From NCBI RefSeq assembly GCF_000730425.1, contig NZ_CP008896.1, positions 1,984,001 through 2,048,000 on the forward strand: a stretch of 64,000 nucleotides of DNA, read 5' to 3'. The DNA comes from Pseudomonas fluorescens. GTDB taxonomy: Bacteria; Pseudomonadota; Gammaproteobacteria; Pseudomonadales; Pseudomonadaceae. Shown one piece after another: positions 8,352 through 17,341 of the stretch. Positions within the stretch are counted from its first letter, which is position 1, and each line of letters begins with the position of its first letter. The notes beneath the pieces are model-generated. The model was not told the origin of the DNA and made no database searches. It worked only from the letters and a program-made list of their open reading frames with translations. A program made the position numbers and the translations under genes.

Positions 8352-8800
8352 CAGCTCAAGCCCTCGATCTCGGTGGCATCCAGGTACGGCACGCCGTTGA
8401 TGCGGATAAAGTCCGGGCTGGTGACCTCAAAGGGCACCTTGTGCTTGGTCTTCTCGCCGCCCTTCGGATCAATGCTCAACAGACTGGAAACCTTCAACTT
8501 GCAGCCGAACGCCTCGATGCGCAGTTCGTCGTCGCCGGCCTTGGCAAAAAACACCGAGTCGAACGCGCCCAACTTGCGAAAACTGCCGGCAGTACGGGCC
8601 GCGTCGATCAGCAAACCGAAGTTGGTCGAGTCCAGCTCAAGCTCGCCAGCGGCCGACACGTCGCCATCGACGTAGCCGTCAGGCACGCCCCGGGTTTGCG
8701 CGGTCTTGCTGTTGTCGGTGATATCCAGGGTGCAGCTTTCGACGTGGACCAGGAGGTCGCCCAGGTTCACGTCAAAGTTCTTGCCGCCAATACGTGACAT
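8351..8800 (-). CDS. phage tail tube protein (DUF2597 family)
   Basis: This 149-residue protein resembles the DUF2597 family, which occupies the tail-tube position directly after the sheath gene in HP1-like phages. It begins SRIGGKNFDVNLGDLLVHVE and is predicted mostly beta, as tube proteins are. The sheath stop lies 6 bp upstream. The tube role is inferred from gene order and size (P2 gpFII is of similar length). Confidence 0.78.
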   Translation of the reverse strand: MSRIGGKNFDVNLGDLLVHVESCTLDITDNSKTAQTRGVPDGYVDGDVSAAGELELDSTNFGLLIDAARTAGSFRKLGAFDSVFFAKAGDDELRIEAFGCKLKVSSLLSIDPKGGEKTKHKVPFEVTSPDFIRINGVPYLDATEIEGLS

Positions 8801-8806
8801 GGGGGG

Positions 8807-9922
8807 TTACTCCGAATCGTCGGTGGAAAGGTCCAGGGCGATGTTCGCCGTGAGGTCTTTCGGGCAGTTGTGGGGCTTGAGCTTGATAAACGCCTCGACG
8901 GCGGTTTTGCTCTTCCAGACCAGCACGATGTCGCCGTCCTTCGGCGATTCGATCTCGCCCGGGAACACCTGGCCGGCGAACTTGACCGACTTGGCCATCT
9001 GGCGCAGGGGCGCCATCAGCGCGTTGACGTTTACCGCCATGCTGTTGGCCGTGTTGTTCAGGCGCCGATCGGCCACGCGGCGGATCAACAGCGGACGCAC
9101 CAGGCGCGCCGCCTTGTCGGCCAGGCGCAGATATTCGATCACCTGGTAGTCGCTGGCCGGGGTGTCCAACATGTTGCCGTCGCCCCAGTACACGCCCGGG
9201 TAGTCGGGATAGGTCTGTGAGACGGAAAAGCGGGCTTTGTCCAGCTCGGCGCGGATGGCAGACGGCAGCGGTTTGCCCTCGCTGTCGATCGGCACCGGCC
9301 CCAGGCCCAGTACTGCGCCGGTGGCCACACGCATGGGGCTGTCGGCAATGCTGACAGCGGCATTCGCCAGGCGACCGGCCAGCACGCCCTGGTCATTACC
9401 GTGGAGCTGCGGAACCACCAGCACACGCGGCGCGGCTACGCCGGCAGTGATTGCCTTTTGCTCGATCAGGTATTGCGACCAGGTGAGTTTTTCCGCGATG
9501 CCGGCAGTCGCGGCCATGAAGAAGACGCGGCGCCCGTAGACGTTACTCACGCCAATGGCCGCATCGTGCATGGCTGACAGTTCGTCGCCCTTCAACACGG
9601 GTTTGGTGATCACCACGGCCTCAACGGAAAAACCCTGTTGCTGCGCGATATCCAGGGCCACTTTCCAGTCGCCTTCAGGGGCGATCGGCGCCGCCAGGCA
9701 CGCCCAACGGTCGCCGCCGTTCAAGCGTGCTGCGGTGATCTGGGTTTTCAGATCGCTTGCCGGAATGCCCAGCTCGTTGTCCAGATCGCTGTCGGTGTTG
9801 AGGGCGAGCAATTTGCCGGTGTTTTTCGGGCCGGCCCCGATGAACAGAAAATAGCGCTCGATCTCAGTCACGGCGCCTTGGCCCAGATTGAGATTGTTAA
9901 CGCTGACTTTGCCAAGTGCCAT
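8807..9922 (-). CDS. phage tail sheath protein (DUF2586 family)
   Basis: This 371-residue protein resembles the DUF2586 family, the contractile sheath counterpart in HP1-like phages (shorter than P2 gpFI). Recognisable parts are the N-terminal NLGQGAVTEIERYFLFIG and the C-terminal LIRRVADRRLNNTANSMAVN segment. The presence of a sheath gene predicts a myovirus-type contractile tail. It starts 11 bp after the gpS-like gene and is followed by the tube gene. Confidence 0.85.
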   Translation of the reverse strand: MALGKVSVNNLNLGQGAVTEIERYFLFIGAGPKNTGKLLALNTDSDLDNELGIPASDLKTQITAARLNGGDRWACLAAPIAPEGDWKVALDIAQQQGFSVEAVVITKPVLKGDELSAMHDAAIGVSNVYGRRVFFMAATAGIAEKLTWSQYLIEQKAITAGVAAPRVLVVPQLHGNDQGVLAGRLANAAVSIADSPMRVATGAVLGLGPVPIDSEGKPLPSAIRAELDKARFSVSQTYPDYPGVYWGDGNMLDTPASDYQVIEYLRLADKAARLVRPLLIRRVADRRLNNTANSMAVNVNALMAPLRQMAKSVKFAGQVFPGEIESPKDGDIVLVWKSKTAVEAFIKLKPHNCPKDLTANIALDLSTDDSE

Positions 9923-9933
9923 GCTGTGCCTCG

Positions 9934-10614
9934 TTAGCGGGGTGAATTTAGGATTTGCTGCAGCACCTGGTTAACCAGCACGCTGGTGTCACGTTCGCTG
10001 CTCGCGCCGAGGAACTGGCGCTTGGGCAAGGTGATATCCCAGCTCTGCGCGCCGGTAGATTCGGTTCGTTCGTCGTTCAAAATGCGGATCAACAGGCCGG
10101 CCTTGGCGTAATTCACATGTTCTTGAATCCACGCCACTGACGGCCGGGTCAGGCTCTTTTTGCCCTTCTGCCGGGTACGAAAGCCCAGGCGGCGCAGGCG
10201 CTTAGCCTGCTTGTCGGTGCAGGCGGTGCCGGGGGGAACCTTGTTCCAGCGGCGCATCTGCGCGGCCGTGCGTCGCTCTGACACGCCGTTGTGTTGCTGG
10301 GCGGCGACCCACCGGGTCAGCGCGTTACGCCAGCCCAGTTCGGCCTCGTCGGCACTCACGCGGGTGACCTGCAGCAGCTTGGCCAGGCCGGCTTCCATCT
10401 TCTTTTTGCCCTTACTCGATCCCTTGCGGGCCTCGAAAGGCGAGCCGTCCAGGTTCTGCTGATCGCGCACGCGCTTACGGCTCATGGTCCGCACGCGCTT
10501 GGTCACGTTGTTCAGCAAACGCCGGCGCAACTGCGGCGGCAGACTCAGCAGCGCCAGTTGCTCGCGCACGCCCAGGTAGCCCCGGGCGTCCAGCTCCAAG
10601 GTGCTACGCGCCAT
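9934..10614 (-). CDS. phage virion morphogenesis / tail completion protein (P2 gpS-like)
   Basis: This 226-residue basic protein resembles the virion morphogenesis family (P2 gpS), which finishes the tail end that joins the head. I chose the ATG at 10614 (MARSTLELDARGYLG) because it overlaps the R gene by 11 bp and because residues upstream in frame look non-protein-like. The Lys/Arg-rich stretch SSKGKKKMEAGLAKLLQ and the RRLGFRTRQKGKKSL region are typical of the family. Confidence 0.83.
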   Translation of the reverse strand: MARSTLELDARGYLGVREQLALLSLPPQLRRRLLNNVTKRVRTMSRKRVRDQQNLDGSPFEARKGSSKGKKKMEAGLAKLLQVTRVSADEAELGWRNALTRWVAAQQHNGVSERRTAAQMRRWNKVPPGTACTDKQAKRLRRLGFRTRQKGKKSLTRPSVAWIQEHVNYAKAGLLIRILNDERTESTGAQSWDITLPKRQFLGASSERDTSVLVNQVLQQILNSPR

Positions 10615-11050
10615 GATCGACCTCGCCCTGTTCGGCGGTCCAAAGATCGAACGGGATAAACGCCCAGGTCTTGCCGAACGCCTCGATCTCGCCGGTGGGA
10701 TCTTCGGCCAGGTATTGTGGCTCGATGAATTCCAGGGACAGCTCCACGTCGAAGGTGTCCGCGTCCAGGGGCTCAACGGCGAACAGCGGCGCCGGCAGAT
10801 CGTGGCGGTGCCGATCGGGGTCGTGGGTCTCCAGCCAACTGGCGACCAGGGCCATCAGCCTTGCCGGATGGTCGGTGAAACGCTCCAGGGCGAACACGGC
10901 GCGATAGCGCATATCGGACATGTGCAGGCCGTCGCGGTCGGGCTTCCAGATCAGTTCCAGGCTGACCTGTTCGGTCCAGCTGTCGAACTGCTCAGGCTCC
11001 ACCAGCCGGCGTTCCATCAGGTAGGCGGTCAACGCCTTGAGCTGGATCAC
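10604..11050 (-). CDS. phage tail completion protein R (P2 gpR-like)
   Basis: This 148-residue protein resembles P2 gpR, which is required to complete the tail before joining to the head. Features include the N-terminal IQLKALTAYLMERRLV helix and the later DVELSLEFIEPQYL segment. It overlaps gpL by 4 bp and gpS by 11 bp, so the L-R-S block is tightly coupled, as in P2. Confidence 0.85.
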   Translation of the reverse strand: MIQLKALTAYLMERRLVEPEQFDSWTEQVSLELIWKPDRDGLHMSDMRYRAVFALERFTDHPARLMALVASWLETHDPDRHRHDLPAPLFAVEPLDADTFDVELSLEFIEPQYLAEDPTGEIEAFGKTWAFIPFDLWTAEQGEVDHGA

Positions 11051-11508
11051 AGCAGAGCCGCCGTGATGCGGCCACGGCCCTGCAGGGCACGCACGGCCTG
11101 CTGGCTGAAAGCGAGAAAGGTTTCCGCCCGCTCCGGGGCTTCCTTGCCGGTGTTCTCGGCGCTTTCCCGGCGTGTGACGGTGGCGAACTGAGTTAACGCG
11201 CTAGCCTTTGCGCGGCAGTACACGGCGCGTTTGTACAGCTTGACCTGGAAAGTGCGTTCCGGCAGTACGGTGGAGTCCGCGGACTCAACACTGCGTACGC
11301 CTGCGCCCTTCCATCGTTCTTTACACCGCACCAGGTCGTAATTGACCTCGACCATGGCGGTGTAGATTGCATCGGCCAGCAGCTCTATCAGGTACTCCGC
11401 CGGCAGGCGTTGTTCTTTCTGGAACTCGGTAACAGAGAGGTCTGGCCAAAAGCCGTCGTTCTCTATTTTCTGCTCCACAAAGGTGGTGGGCTTCCCGGAA
11501 AAGCTCAT
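11047..11508 (-). CDS. phage head completion/stabilisation protein (P2 gpL-like)
   Basis: This 153-residue protein resembles the gpL head completion family, which sits at the head connector. The ATG at 11508 gives MSFSGKPTTF, which fits the family length. An in-frame ATG at 11559 would add 17 residues and cannot be excluded, as neither has a strong ribosome site. It follows the small terminase gene with a 97-bp gap and precedes gpR with a 4-bp overlap. Confidence 0.8.
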   Translation of the reverse strand: MSFSGKPTTFVEQKIENDGFWPDLSVTEFQKEQRLPAEYLIELLADAIYTAMVEVNYDLVRCKERWKGAGVRSVESADSTVLPERTFQVKLYKRAVYCRAKASALTQFATVTRRESAENTGKEAPERAETFLAFSQQAVRALQGRGRITAALL

Positions 11509-11605
11509 TGCTGGCCGCTCAAATAGGGCGGAGAGCCTGTTTTTAGTGGGACGGTCCATAAATGGGCGGCTCACTTCCACAGGTCCCCGCTGGGGGGGTA
11601 GTCGG

Positions 11606-12334
11606 TTATTCGGTGGCCGGGGTAGTGGCCGCTTGTTTTTCCAAGGCCCTACGGGCCTTTTTGATGCGGGTGTCATTGCCAGCTTTCGGGTACAGCTCGG
11701 TGGAGCGCTCCAAATGCTTGAGCGCGGTTTCCCACTGCTCGGCCTCCATAGCGCGCATGCCAATCAACTTGTGGTACTTGCTCGGGATCTGCTCAGGCAG
11801 GTCCCATTCGCCGTCAACTCGGGGCAACAGGTCGGATAGGTAGGGCTCAGGGCTGCGGCCCGCGTTGTATTCGTCATAGGCCCACTCGGCTACCGCATCA
11901 GCAACAAAGGTCTGGATGTCGCGGCGCATGAAACGCTCCGGCATCTTCTGGCCCTGCTCCATCAGGAAGTCGGCCAGATCCAGCGCGTCTTCGAACTGGG
12001 CGGTATCGAACAGCCACACCATCACCTGCACAGCAACGCGATTCGGGAAATTCAGCTCCGACTCGCAGTAGCGCTGGACGTATTCCTGGTACTTGGGCAG
12101 CAGCTCGTCGCGCTTGAGCAACTGGCGTCCTGCCAAAGCTCCTTTCATCGCGCTTAGGCGCTCCAGATCCTGGTCCAATGCCGCTTCCTGCAACAGCAAG
12201 TGCTTGCGCGCATTGGCGGGACTGCTCAGGGCATCGCCAGGGGTGTAGGCCAAGCCTGCAGTAGCGGCGAGTGCCGCCACTGCAGTGCTGCCCATGGCCA
12301 GGGTTCGGCGCTTGTGCGCCAGGGCCAGACTCAC
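11606..12334 (-). CDS. phage terminase small subunit (P2 gpM-like)
   Basis: This 242-residue protein resembles P2 gpM, the terminase endonuclease subunit that cuts DNA at cos. The N-terminal ~35 residues are Ala-rich. The body has helical motifs such as RDELLPKYQEYVQRY and the C-terminal repeat-like KHLERSTELYPKAGN. The start overlaps the capsid gene by 4 bp. A cos site must lie near one end of the virion genome but was not located. Confidence 0.86.
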   Translation of the reverse strand: MSLALAHKRRTLAMGSTAVAALAATAGLAYTPGDALSSPANARKHLLLQEAALDQDLERLSAMKGALAGRQLLKRDELLPKYQEYVQRYCESELNFPNRVAVQVMVWLFDTAQFEDALDLADFLMEQGQKMPERFMRRDIQTFVADAVAEWAYDEYNAGRSPEPYLSDLLPRVDGEWDLPEQIPSKYHKLIGMRAMEAEQWETALKHLERSTELYPKAGNDTRIKKARRALEKQAATTPATE

Positions 12335-13353
12335 GCGACCACCAGCTCGACGTTTTCAGTGAACGCGATCTTTTCCAGTTGCTCGATCACGTAGCCTTCG
12401 TTACGGCTGTTGTAGTCCTCGACGCGGGAGCGTTTCGGGTTCTCGATCGTCTGCTTACGCCAGCTGGTGTCCTGGTAGTAAATCGAAAGGTTGTCCCAGC
12501 TGGTGACCAGCACCGCGTTGACCGGGAAATTCGGCACGCTGAACGCTGGCAGACCACCATAGGTCGCAATGACCTGAGCGTTTTCGATGCGCTCTTTTTC
12601 GGTCGGGGTGTCGCCCTGCTTGGTGTACAGCTTGGCCTTGTCAGCAGCGAGCAAATCGGTGCCGATGATTGCAACCAGGTCGCCGTCTTCGCGCAGGATC
12701 TCGTCCACCATTTGCTTGGTGTCATGCACCAGGGCATCGAGGTTGGCGTAGTCACCACCGGCGCCAAGCGTGACCTTACCGGCGGTGGTTCCCTCTTTCA
12801 GCACCTGCTGCGGGGCCTGCTCGCGCAGTTGCTGCAGCCAGCCCTTGTTCACGTCCTGCAGCTTGGGAAACTTCTCCAAGTCGGTCTGAGTTGCAGCACT
12901 GGTGCCATGGAAGCCGATAACGATACGGTCCTGGGCGATGCGCTTTTGCACTGCAGCGGAATAACGCTCTTTGAAGTCGGGAAACTTCGCCCAGGCATCA
13001 ATCTTGGCGTACGGCAGCCCCACGTCCGACTGGGTATCAGCCAGTTCATAGGTGGTGTTGTCCAACGCCGAAGCGTCCTTGGCTTCGCGGTCGGTGGTCT
13101 TGGTGTTGGTACGGCCGGTGACCGGGCCATTCACACCAATGAAGACTTTTTCGCCCTTGATCTCACTTACAGGGACGACGTTGATTCGCTCCAGGAAGTC
13201 AGCTTTCGCAGTGATAGCGTCGTTCAGCTCCTGGGCAATCGTCGGGTCCACGCTGAACATGCGGCTCGATCGCTCGACGCCGTACGCTTCGGCCATCGCT
13301 TCTTGCAGCTCGGCATATTGCTTGGCGCCACGGGCGCTTAACGGCTGGGCCAT
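12331..13353 (-). CDS. phage major capsid protein (P2 gpN-like)
   Basis: This 340-residue protein resembles the P2 family major capsid protein, an HK97-fold shell subunit. Recognisable segments are SVDPTIAQELNDAI, FIGVNGPVTGRTNT, FHGTSAATQTD and the C-terminal YVIEQLEKIAF. It lies 1 bp from the scaffold gene and 4 bp into the small terminase gene, in the O-N-M order. In P2, gpO protease removes the N-terminal ~30 residues, and the same may hold here. Confidence 0.92.
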   Translation of the reverse strand: MAQPLSARGAKQYAELQEAMAEAYGVERSSRMFSVDPTIAQELNDAITAKADFLERINVVPVSEIKGEKVFIGVNGPVTGRTNTKTTDREAKDASALDNTTYELADTQSDVGLPYAKIDAWAKFPDFKERYSAAVQKRIAQDRIVIGFHGTSAATQTDLEKFPKLQDVNKGWLQQLREQAPQQVLKEGTTAGKVTLGAGGDYANLDALVHDTKQMVDEILREDGDLVAIIGTDLLAADKAKLYTKQGDTPTEKERIENAQVIATYGGLPAFSVPNFPVNAVLVTSWDNLSIYYQDTSWRKQTIENPKRSRVEDYNSRNEGYVIEQLEKIAFTENVELVVA

Positions 13354-13354
13354 G

Positions 13355-14272
13355 TCAGAGCACCCGCTTTTTAACAGGGGCTACTGGGCCGGCATTGCGC
13401 GGCAGCTGGCGACCATTGGAGTTGTTCTGCAAAGCAGTGAACTGCTTTTGCAGCGCGACCATGCTCGCCAACAATGCCTTGTTGGTGGCACCACCTTTTC
13501 GGCTGAACTCGCGTTCATCTTCGGCAGTGGTGACAATATCGTCGACAGCTGCTGCTACGTCGTCGATTGGTGCCTGGTCGGGTTCTGGCGCATCTGCGGC
13601 GGCGGGCTCAATTACAGCCTGAATGCCGGCAGCGACGACAAGCAGCTGCTCCAGCAGGGCTTTGAGGGCCGTTGCGGTAGCTTCATCCATTGGGGGTTTG
13701 CTCTCGGTTGGGGTGGTGGGTTCGGAGGGCACGGCATCCGTGGAAAAGCGCTTGAACAAACCAGTGAGTAAGCCGACCAACTTACCGACCTCACTCTGCG
13801 GCTCAGTTTCAAAGGAGCCCAGTTCAACGGACGCGGCGTAGTACGTAGCTTTGTTGGTTTGGCGTGAGAAATAGAGCTCTTGAGTGCCGAGGCTCGACGG
13901 CTCGTCGGTGACAGCAAGACCGGTAAGGTAAGATTTGCCACTACCTGCGAAATTCGGCCAAATCTCAATGCTGGTGAACAGCTTCTGGCCCTGATCATTC
14001 AGGTACAGCAGGCGGTCGTTGGGCTTGAGCTGGGCCTCCAGGGCAATCTGCCCTTCCTCCAGGTCATCGGCATCTTCAACTAGGCGGACCGCGTAAACAG
14101 TGCCGAAAGAACCTTCCGCACGTTTGTGATCACACCAGATCACGGCCGTGTATTTTGAAGGTTTGTAGGTTTCAGCGATGTCGCGCAGCTCCTGGGGAAG
14201 GATCTCGCGACCATCGGCGGTGATGCCGCTGGTGGCGACACGTTTCCAGAATGAAACAAGGGAACGGGGCAT
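13355..14272 (-). CDS. capsid scaffolding protein / protease (P2 gpO-like)
   Basis: This 305-residue protein combines an N-terminal serine protease domain with a C-terminal coiled-coil scaffold, as in P2 gpO. Asp20 and His49 fall one residue from the catalytic Asp19 and His48 reported for P2. The serine was not assigned. The C-terminal helix ALLASMVALQKQFTALQNN is the usual scaffolding segment. As the first gene of the minus-strand late operon, it is expressed from the divergent promoter region at about 14.3-14.4 kb. Confidence 0.9.
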   Translation of the reverse strand: MPRSLVSFWKRVATSGITADGREILPQELRDIAETYKPSKYTAVIWCDHKRAEGSFGTVYAVRLVEDADDLEEGQIALEAQLKPNDRLLYLNDQGQKLFTSIEIWPNFAGSGKSYLTGLAVTDEPSSLGTQELYFSRQTNKATYYAASVELGSFETEPQSEVGKLVGLLTGLFKRFSTDAVPSEPTTPTESKPPMDEATATALKALLEQLLVVAAGIQAVIEPAAADAPEPDQAPIDDVAAAVDDIVTTAEDEREFSRKGGATNKALLASMVALQKQFTALQNNSNGRQLPRNAGPVAPVKKRVL

Positions 14273-14349
14273 GGGCGATAACTGCGCTCAATCGTCGAAT
14301 GAGCCGCCACGATAGGGAGCTGCCAGGTCTCAAACAAACGGTTGGTTTG

Positions 14350-14386
14350 CGCGATCCTCCTATATTCGACATATAGGTGGATCGCG
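14350..14386. promoter_or_regulatory. 16-bp inverted repeat in the divergent late promoter region
   Basis: Two 16-bp arms (14350-14365 and 14371-14386) around a TCGAC spacer pair with a single mismatch. They sit between the scaffold gene (minus) and the terminase gene (plus). A second, smaller inverted repeat CAAAC-N5-GTTTG lies just beside it at 14335-14349. The location suggests a shared late activator (Ogr) or repressor site. It does not match the P2 Ogr consensus TGT-N12-ACA. Confidence 0.6.
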
Positions 14387-14434
14387 GAATTTAACCCCGC
14401 GTTTCCTGCGTTTTCGCCGCATAGACTGCGGCCC

Positions 14435-16486
14435 ATGTACTACTCGACCGAAGTTAAAGAAGCCGCCAAACGCCTGTTTCTACGCCGCTGTAAGGCCAAG
14501 GAAATTCAGGCGCAGCTCAACCTGCCCAACATCCGCATCGTCTATTACTGGATCCGCCAAGGCGGGTGGGAAGATATGCTGTCGGACGAGGAACCGCTGA
14601 CGGCCGTCGGCCGGCGGATCACCCTCCTCCTGGACAAAGCCAGCAGCCTGACCAAGGACGAACTGAACGAGCTGGACCGGCTGACCACCGTTCGCGAGCG
14701 GTTGTTGAAGCAAGCAGTGAAACCGGCGCCGACACCGGCCGGGGAATCTACCGGCGAGCCCCAGGAGCGCCGACAGGGCGCGCGTGGCGAACGTTCGGGC
14801 CGTGGCGATAGCGGAGGGAAGAAACGCGAGAAGAAAGCGAAGAACGACATCAGCGGGCTGACCGAAGTCGACTTCCTGGATAAGTTCATCAGCAAAATGT
14901 ACCGCTATCAGCAGGAGCTGTTCGCGGCCAAGCAAAACCCGCTGACGTGCCGGATCCGCAACATCCTGAAAAGCCGCCAGGTGGGCCTGACCTACTACTT
15001 CGCCGGCGAAGCCTTCATGGATGCCGTGCTAACTGGCGACAACCAGGTGTTCCTGTCGGCCAGCCGCTCGCAGTCGGAGATTTTCCGCAGTTACATCATC
15101 CAGTTTGCTAAGCAGTGGTTTGACATTGAGCTGACCGGCAACCCGATCACACTCAGCAATGGCGCCGAACTGCGCTTCCTCAGTACCAACAGCAGCACCG
15201 CCCAGGGCTACCACGGCCACGTCTACGTCGACGAATACTTCTGGATCCGCGACTTCGACAAACTCAGCACCGTGGCCAGCGCCATGGGCACCCACAAGAA
15301 GTGGCGTAAAACCTATTTCTCGACGCCCAGCGCCGTGTCGCACCAGGCGTACCCGTTCTGGTCCGGTGAGGAATTCCGCAACAGCAAGCGCGGTAAGAAG
15401 ATCGGCGGCACCTGGCCCACCGAGGCGTCCTACACCCAGGGCGCACTGTGCCCGGACGGGCAATGGCGCAAGACCATCACCCTCGACGATGCCATCGCCG
15501 GCGGCTGCGATCTGTTCGACCTGGAGCAGCTGCAGCTGGAGTACGACGAAGACAAATTCCAGCAGTTGTTCTACTGCAAGTTCATCGACAGCAGCCAGAG
15601 CGCGTTCGGGCTCAAGGATCTGGAGCGCTGCTATTCCGATCTGTCGCTATGGGAGGACTACGACCCGGAACTGGATCGGCCGTTCGGCAACAGCCCTGTC
15701 TGGCTGGGCTACGACCCAAGCCGGACCCGCGACGACGCCACCTGCGTGGTGGTGGCCCCGCCGCTGGAACCTGGGGCGAAATTCCGCATTCTGGAAAAGC
15801 ACAGCTGGCGTGGGCATTCGTTCACCTACCAGGCCGCCCAGGTCAAAAAACTTACCGAGCGTTTCAACGTGCAACACATCGGTATCGATATCACCGGCGT
15901 GGGCTATGGCGTGTTCGACCTGGTGCGCGACTTCTACGCGAAGGCCACACCGATCCACTACAGCCTGGAGACCAAAAACACCTTGGTCCTCAAGGCCCAG
16001 GACACAATCCAGGGCAGTCGCATCGAGTGGGACGCCGGCTGGACCGATATCGCCCAGGCTTTCCTGACCATCAAGCGCGGCACCACCACCAGCGGCCAGG
16101 TCACCTACAGCGCTTCGCGCACCGACGCCACCGGCCACGCCGATATTGCCTGGGCCGTGATGCACGCCCTGGCCAATGAACCCCTGAACACCAACAAGCG
16201 GCGCCGTAGCCGCTACGTCACGAGCGGAAACCATGCCCAAGCAACGACGCAGAAAACCCCGAGCCAACCAGCAGGTGCAACAGCCACAGCCCATGCGGGC
16301 GTTCACCTTCGGGGAGCCGGAACAAGTGCTGTCCGGCAACATCGGCGAGTACCTGGGCGTATTTCCCAGCGACGACGGCGAGATCTACAAACCTCCGGTA
16401 TCCCGGGCGGGCTTGGCCAAGCTGCTACGCGCCAACGCACACCACGGCGCAATCCCCAAGTTCAAGCGCAACTTGCTGTTGCGTGA
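14435..16486 (+). CDS. phage terminase large subunit, ATPase (P2 gpP-like), with long 3' overlap
   Basis: This 683-residue protein packages DNA into the head. The N-terminus (EVKEAAKRLFLRRCKAKEI...IRIVYYWIRQGGW) is the gpP helix-turn-helix. The ATPase segment SRQVGLTYYFAGEAF is near residue 178, and the nuclease-like region GYDPSRTRDDA is near residue 425. The first ATG of the family type is at 14435. P2 gpP is about 590 residues long. Here about 90 extra residues arise because the frame stays open for 254 bp into the portal gene. That tail is low-complexity, rich in Arg, Gln and Ala, and probably not a functional domain. Confidence 0.9.
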   Translation: MYYSTEVKEAAKRLFLRRCKAKEIQAQLNLPNIRIVYYWIRQGGWEDMLSDEEPLTAVGRRITLLLDKASSLTKDELNELDRLTTVRERLLKQAVKPAPTPAGESTGEPQERRQGARGERSGRGDSGGKKREKKAKNDISGLTEVDFLDKFISKMYRYQQELFAAKQNPLTCRIRNILKSRQVGLTYYFAGEAFMDAVLTGDNQVFLSASRSQSEIFRSYIIQFAKQWFDIELTGNPITLSNGAELRFLSTNSSTAQGYHGHVYVDEYFWIRDFDKLSTVASAMGTHKKWRKTYFSTPSAVSHQAYPFWSGEEFRNSKRGKKIGGTWPTEASYTQGALCPDGQWRKTITLDDAIAGGCDLFDLEQLQLEYDEDKFQQLFYCKFIDSSQSAFGLKDLERCYSDLSLWEDYDPELDRPFGNSPVWLGYDPSRTRDDATCVVVAPPLEPGAKFRILEKHSWRGHSFTYQAAQVKKLTERFNVQHIGIDITGVGYGVFDLVRDFYAKATPIHYSLETKNTLVLKAQDTIQGSRIEWDAGWTDIAQAFLTIKRGTTTSGQVTYSASRTDATGHADIAWAVMHALANEPLNTNKRRRSRYVTSGNHAQATTQKTPSQPAGATATAHAGVHLRGAGTSAVRQHRRVPGRISQRRRRDLQTSGIPGGLGQAATRQRTPRRNPQVQAQLAVA

Positions 16487-17276
16487 GTTCATCCCGTCCG
16501 ATGGCTGCAGCACGCAGACGATGGGCCGAGCGGGTCTGGATTATATGGTGTTCGGGGAAGCGTATTTCTACCGCGACAGCAACGCCTTCGGCCATGTTCT
16601 GGAGATGCAGCACCTGCCGGCGATCAACATGCGGGTGAAGGTAGATGGCGGTTTCAGGATGCTGCTACCCGACAACAAGTACATGGACTTCGACCAGGAC
16701 GAAATCGAACACGTCCTGGACTACGACGTGGAACAGAACATCTACGGCGTGCCCGACTACCTGGGCGGCCTGCAGGCGCTGTTGCTCAACGAAGCCGCGA
16801 CCCTGTTCCGCCGGCGCTACTACAGCAACGGCGCGCACGCGGGCTACATCTTCTACACCAACGACCCCGACTTGACCGAGGAAGACGAAGAGAACCTGCG
16901 CGCCCAGATCAGCGCCAGCAAGGGCGTGGGCAACTTCCGCTCAATGTTCGTCAACATCCCCAATGGTAAGGAAAACGCGATCCAGATTATCCCCGTGGGG
17001 GACTTCCAGGCCAAAGACGAGTTGGAGAAAGTGAAGAACATCACGCGCAATGACGTTATCGCTGCCTGGCGCATGAACCCCGCCCTGGCCGGAATCATCC
17101 CGGAAAACAGCGGGGGGTTTGGAGACATTGAGAAGATCGATCGCGTGTACACCAGCAACGAGATCCGGCCCATCTGTCAGTTGTTCAATCAGTTGAATGA
17201 CACCCTGAGAAAAGACAGGAGTATTAGCTGGAGAAATGCCATTTCAACAGACAGTAACACTGCACAAGAAGGCTAA
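16233..17276 (+). CDS. phage portal protein (P2 gpQ-like)
   Basis: This 347-residue protein is the dodecameric portal through which DNA enters the head. Family features are GLDYMVFGEAYFYRD, the central NIYGVPDYLGGLQALLLNEAAT (given here only as a marker near residues 170-190) and MNPALAGIIPENSGGFGD near the C-terminus. It starts inside the terminase reading frame in another phase. Its length agrees with P2 gpQ (344 residues). Confidence 0.92.
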   Translation: MPKQRRRKPRANQQVQQPQPMRAFTFGEPEQVLSGNIGEYLGVFPSDDGEIYKPPVSRAGLAKLLRANAHHGAIPKFKRNLLLREFIPSDGCSTQTMGRAGLDYMVFGEAYFYRDSNAFGHVLEMQHLPAINMRVKVDGGFRMLLPDNKYMDFDQDEIEHVLDYDVEQNIYGVPDYLGGLQALLLNEAATLFRRRYYSNGAHAGYIFYTNDPDLTEEDEENLRAQISASKGVGNFRSMFVNIPNGKENAIQIIPVGDFQAKDELEKVKNITRNDVIAAWRMNPALAGIIPENSGGFGDIEKIDRVYTSNEIRPICQLFNQLNDTLRKDRSISWRNAISTDSNTAQEG

Positions 17277-17341
17277 AGCAGCGATTACCACTAACATTTA
17301 TGGCAACATAGTGGCTATTGGCTGCCCTGGGGAGGGACACA

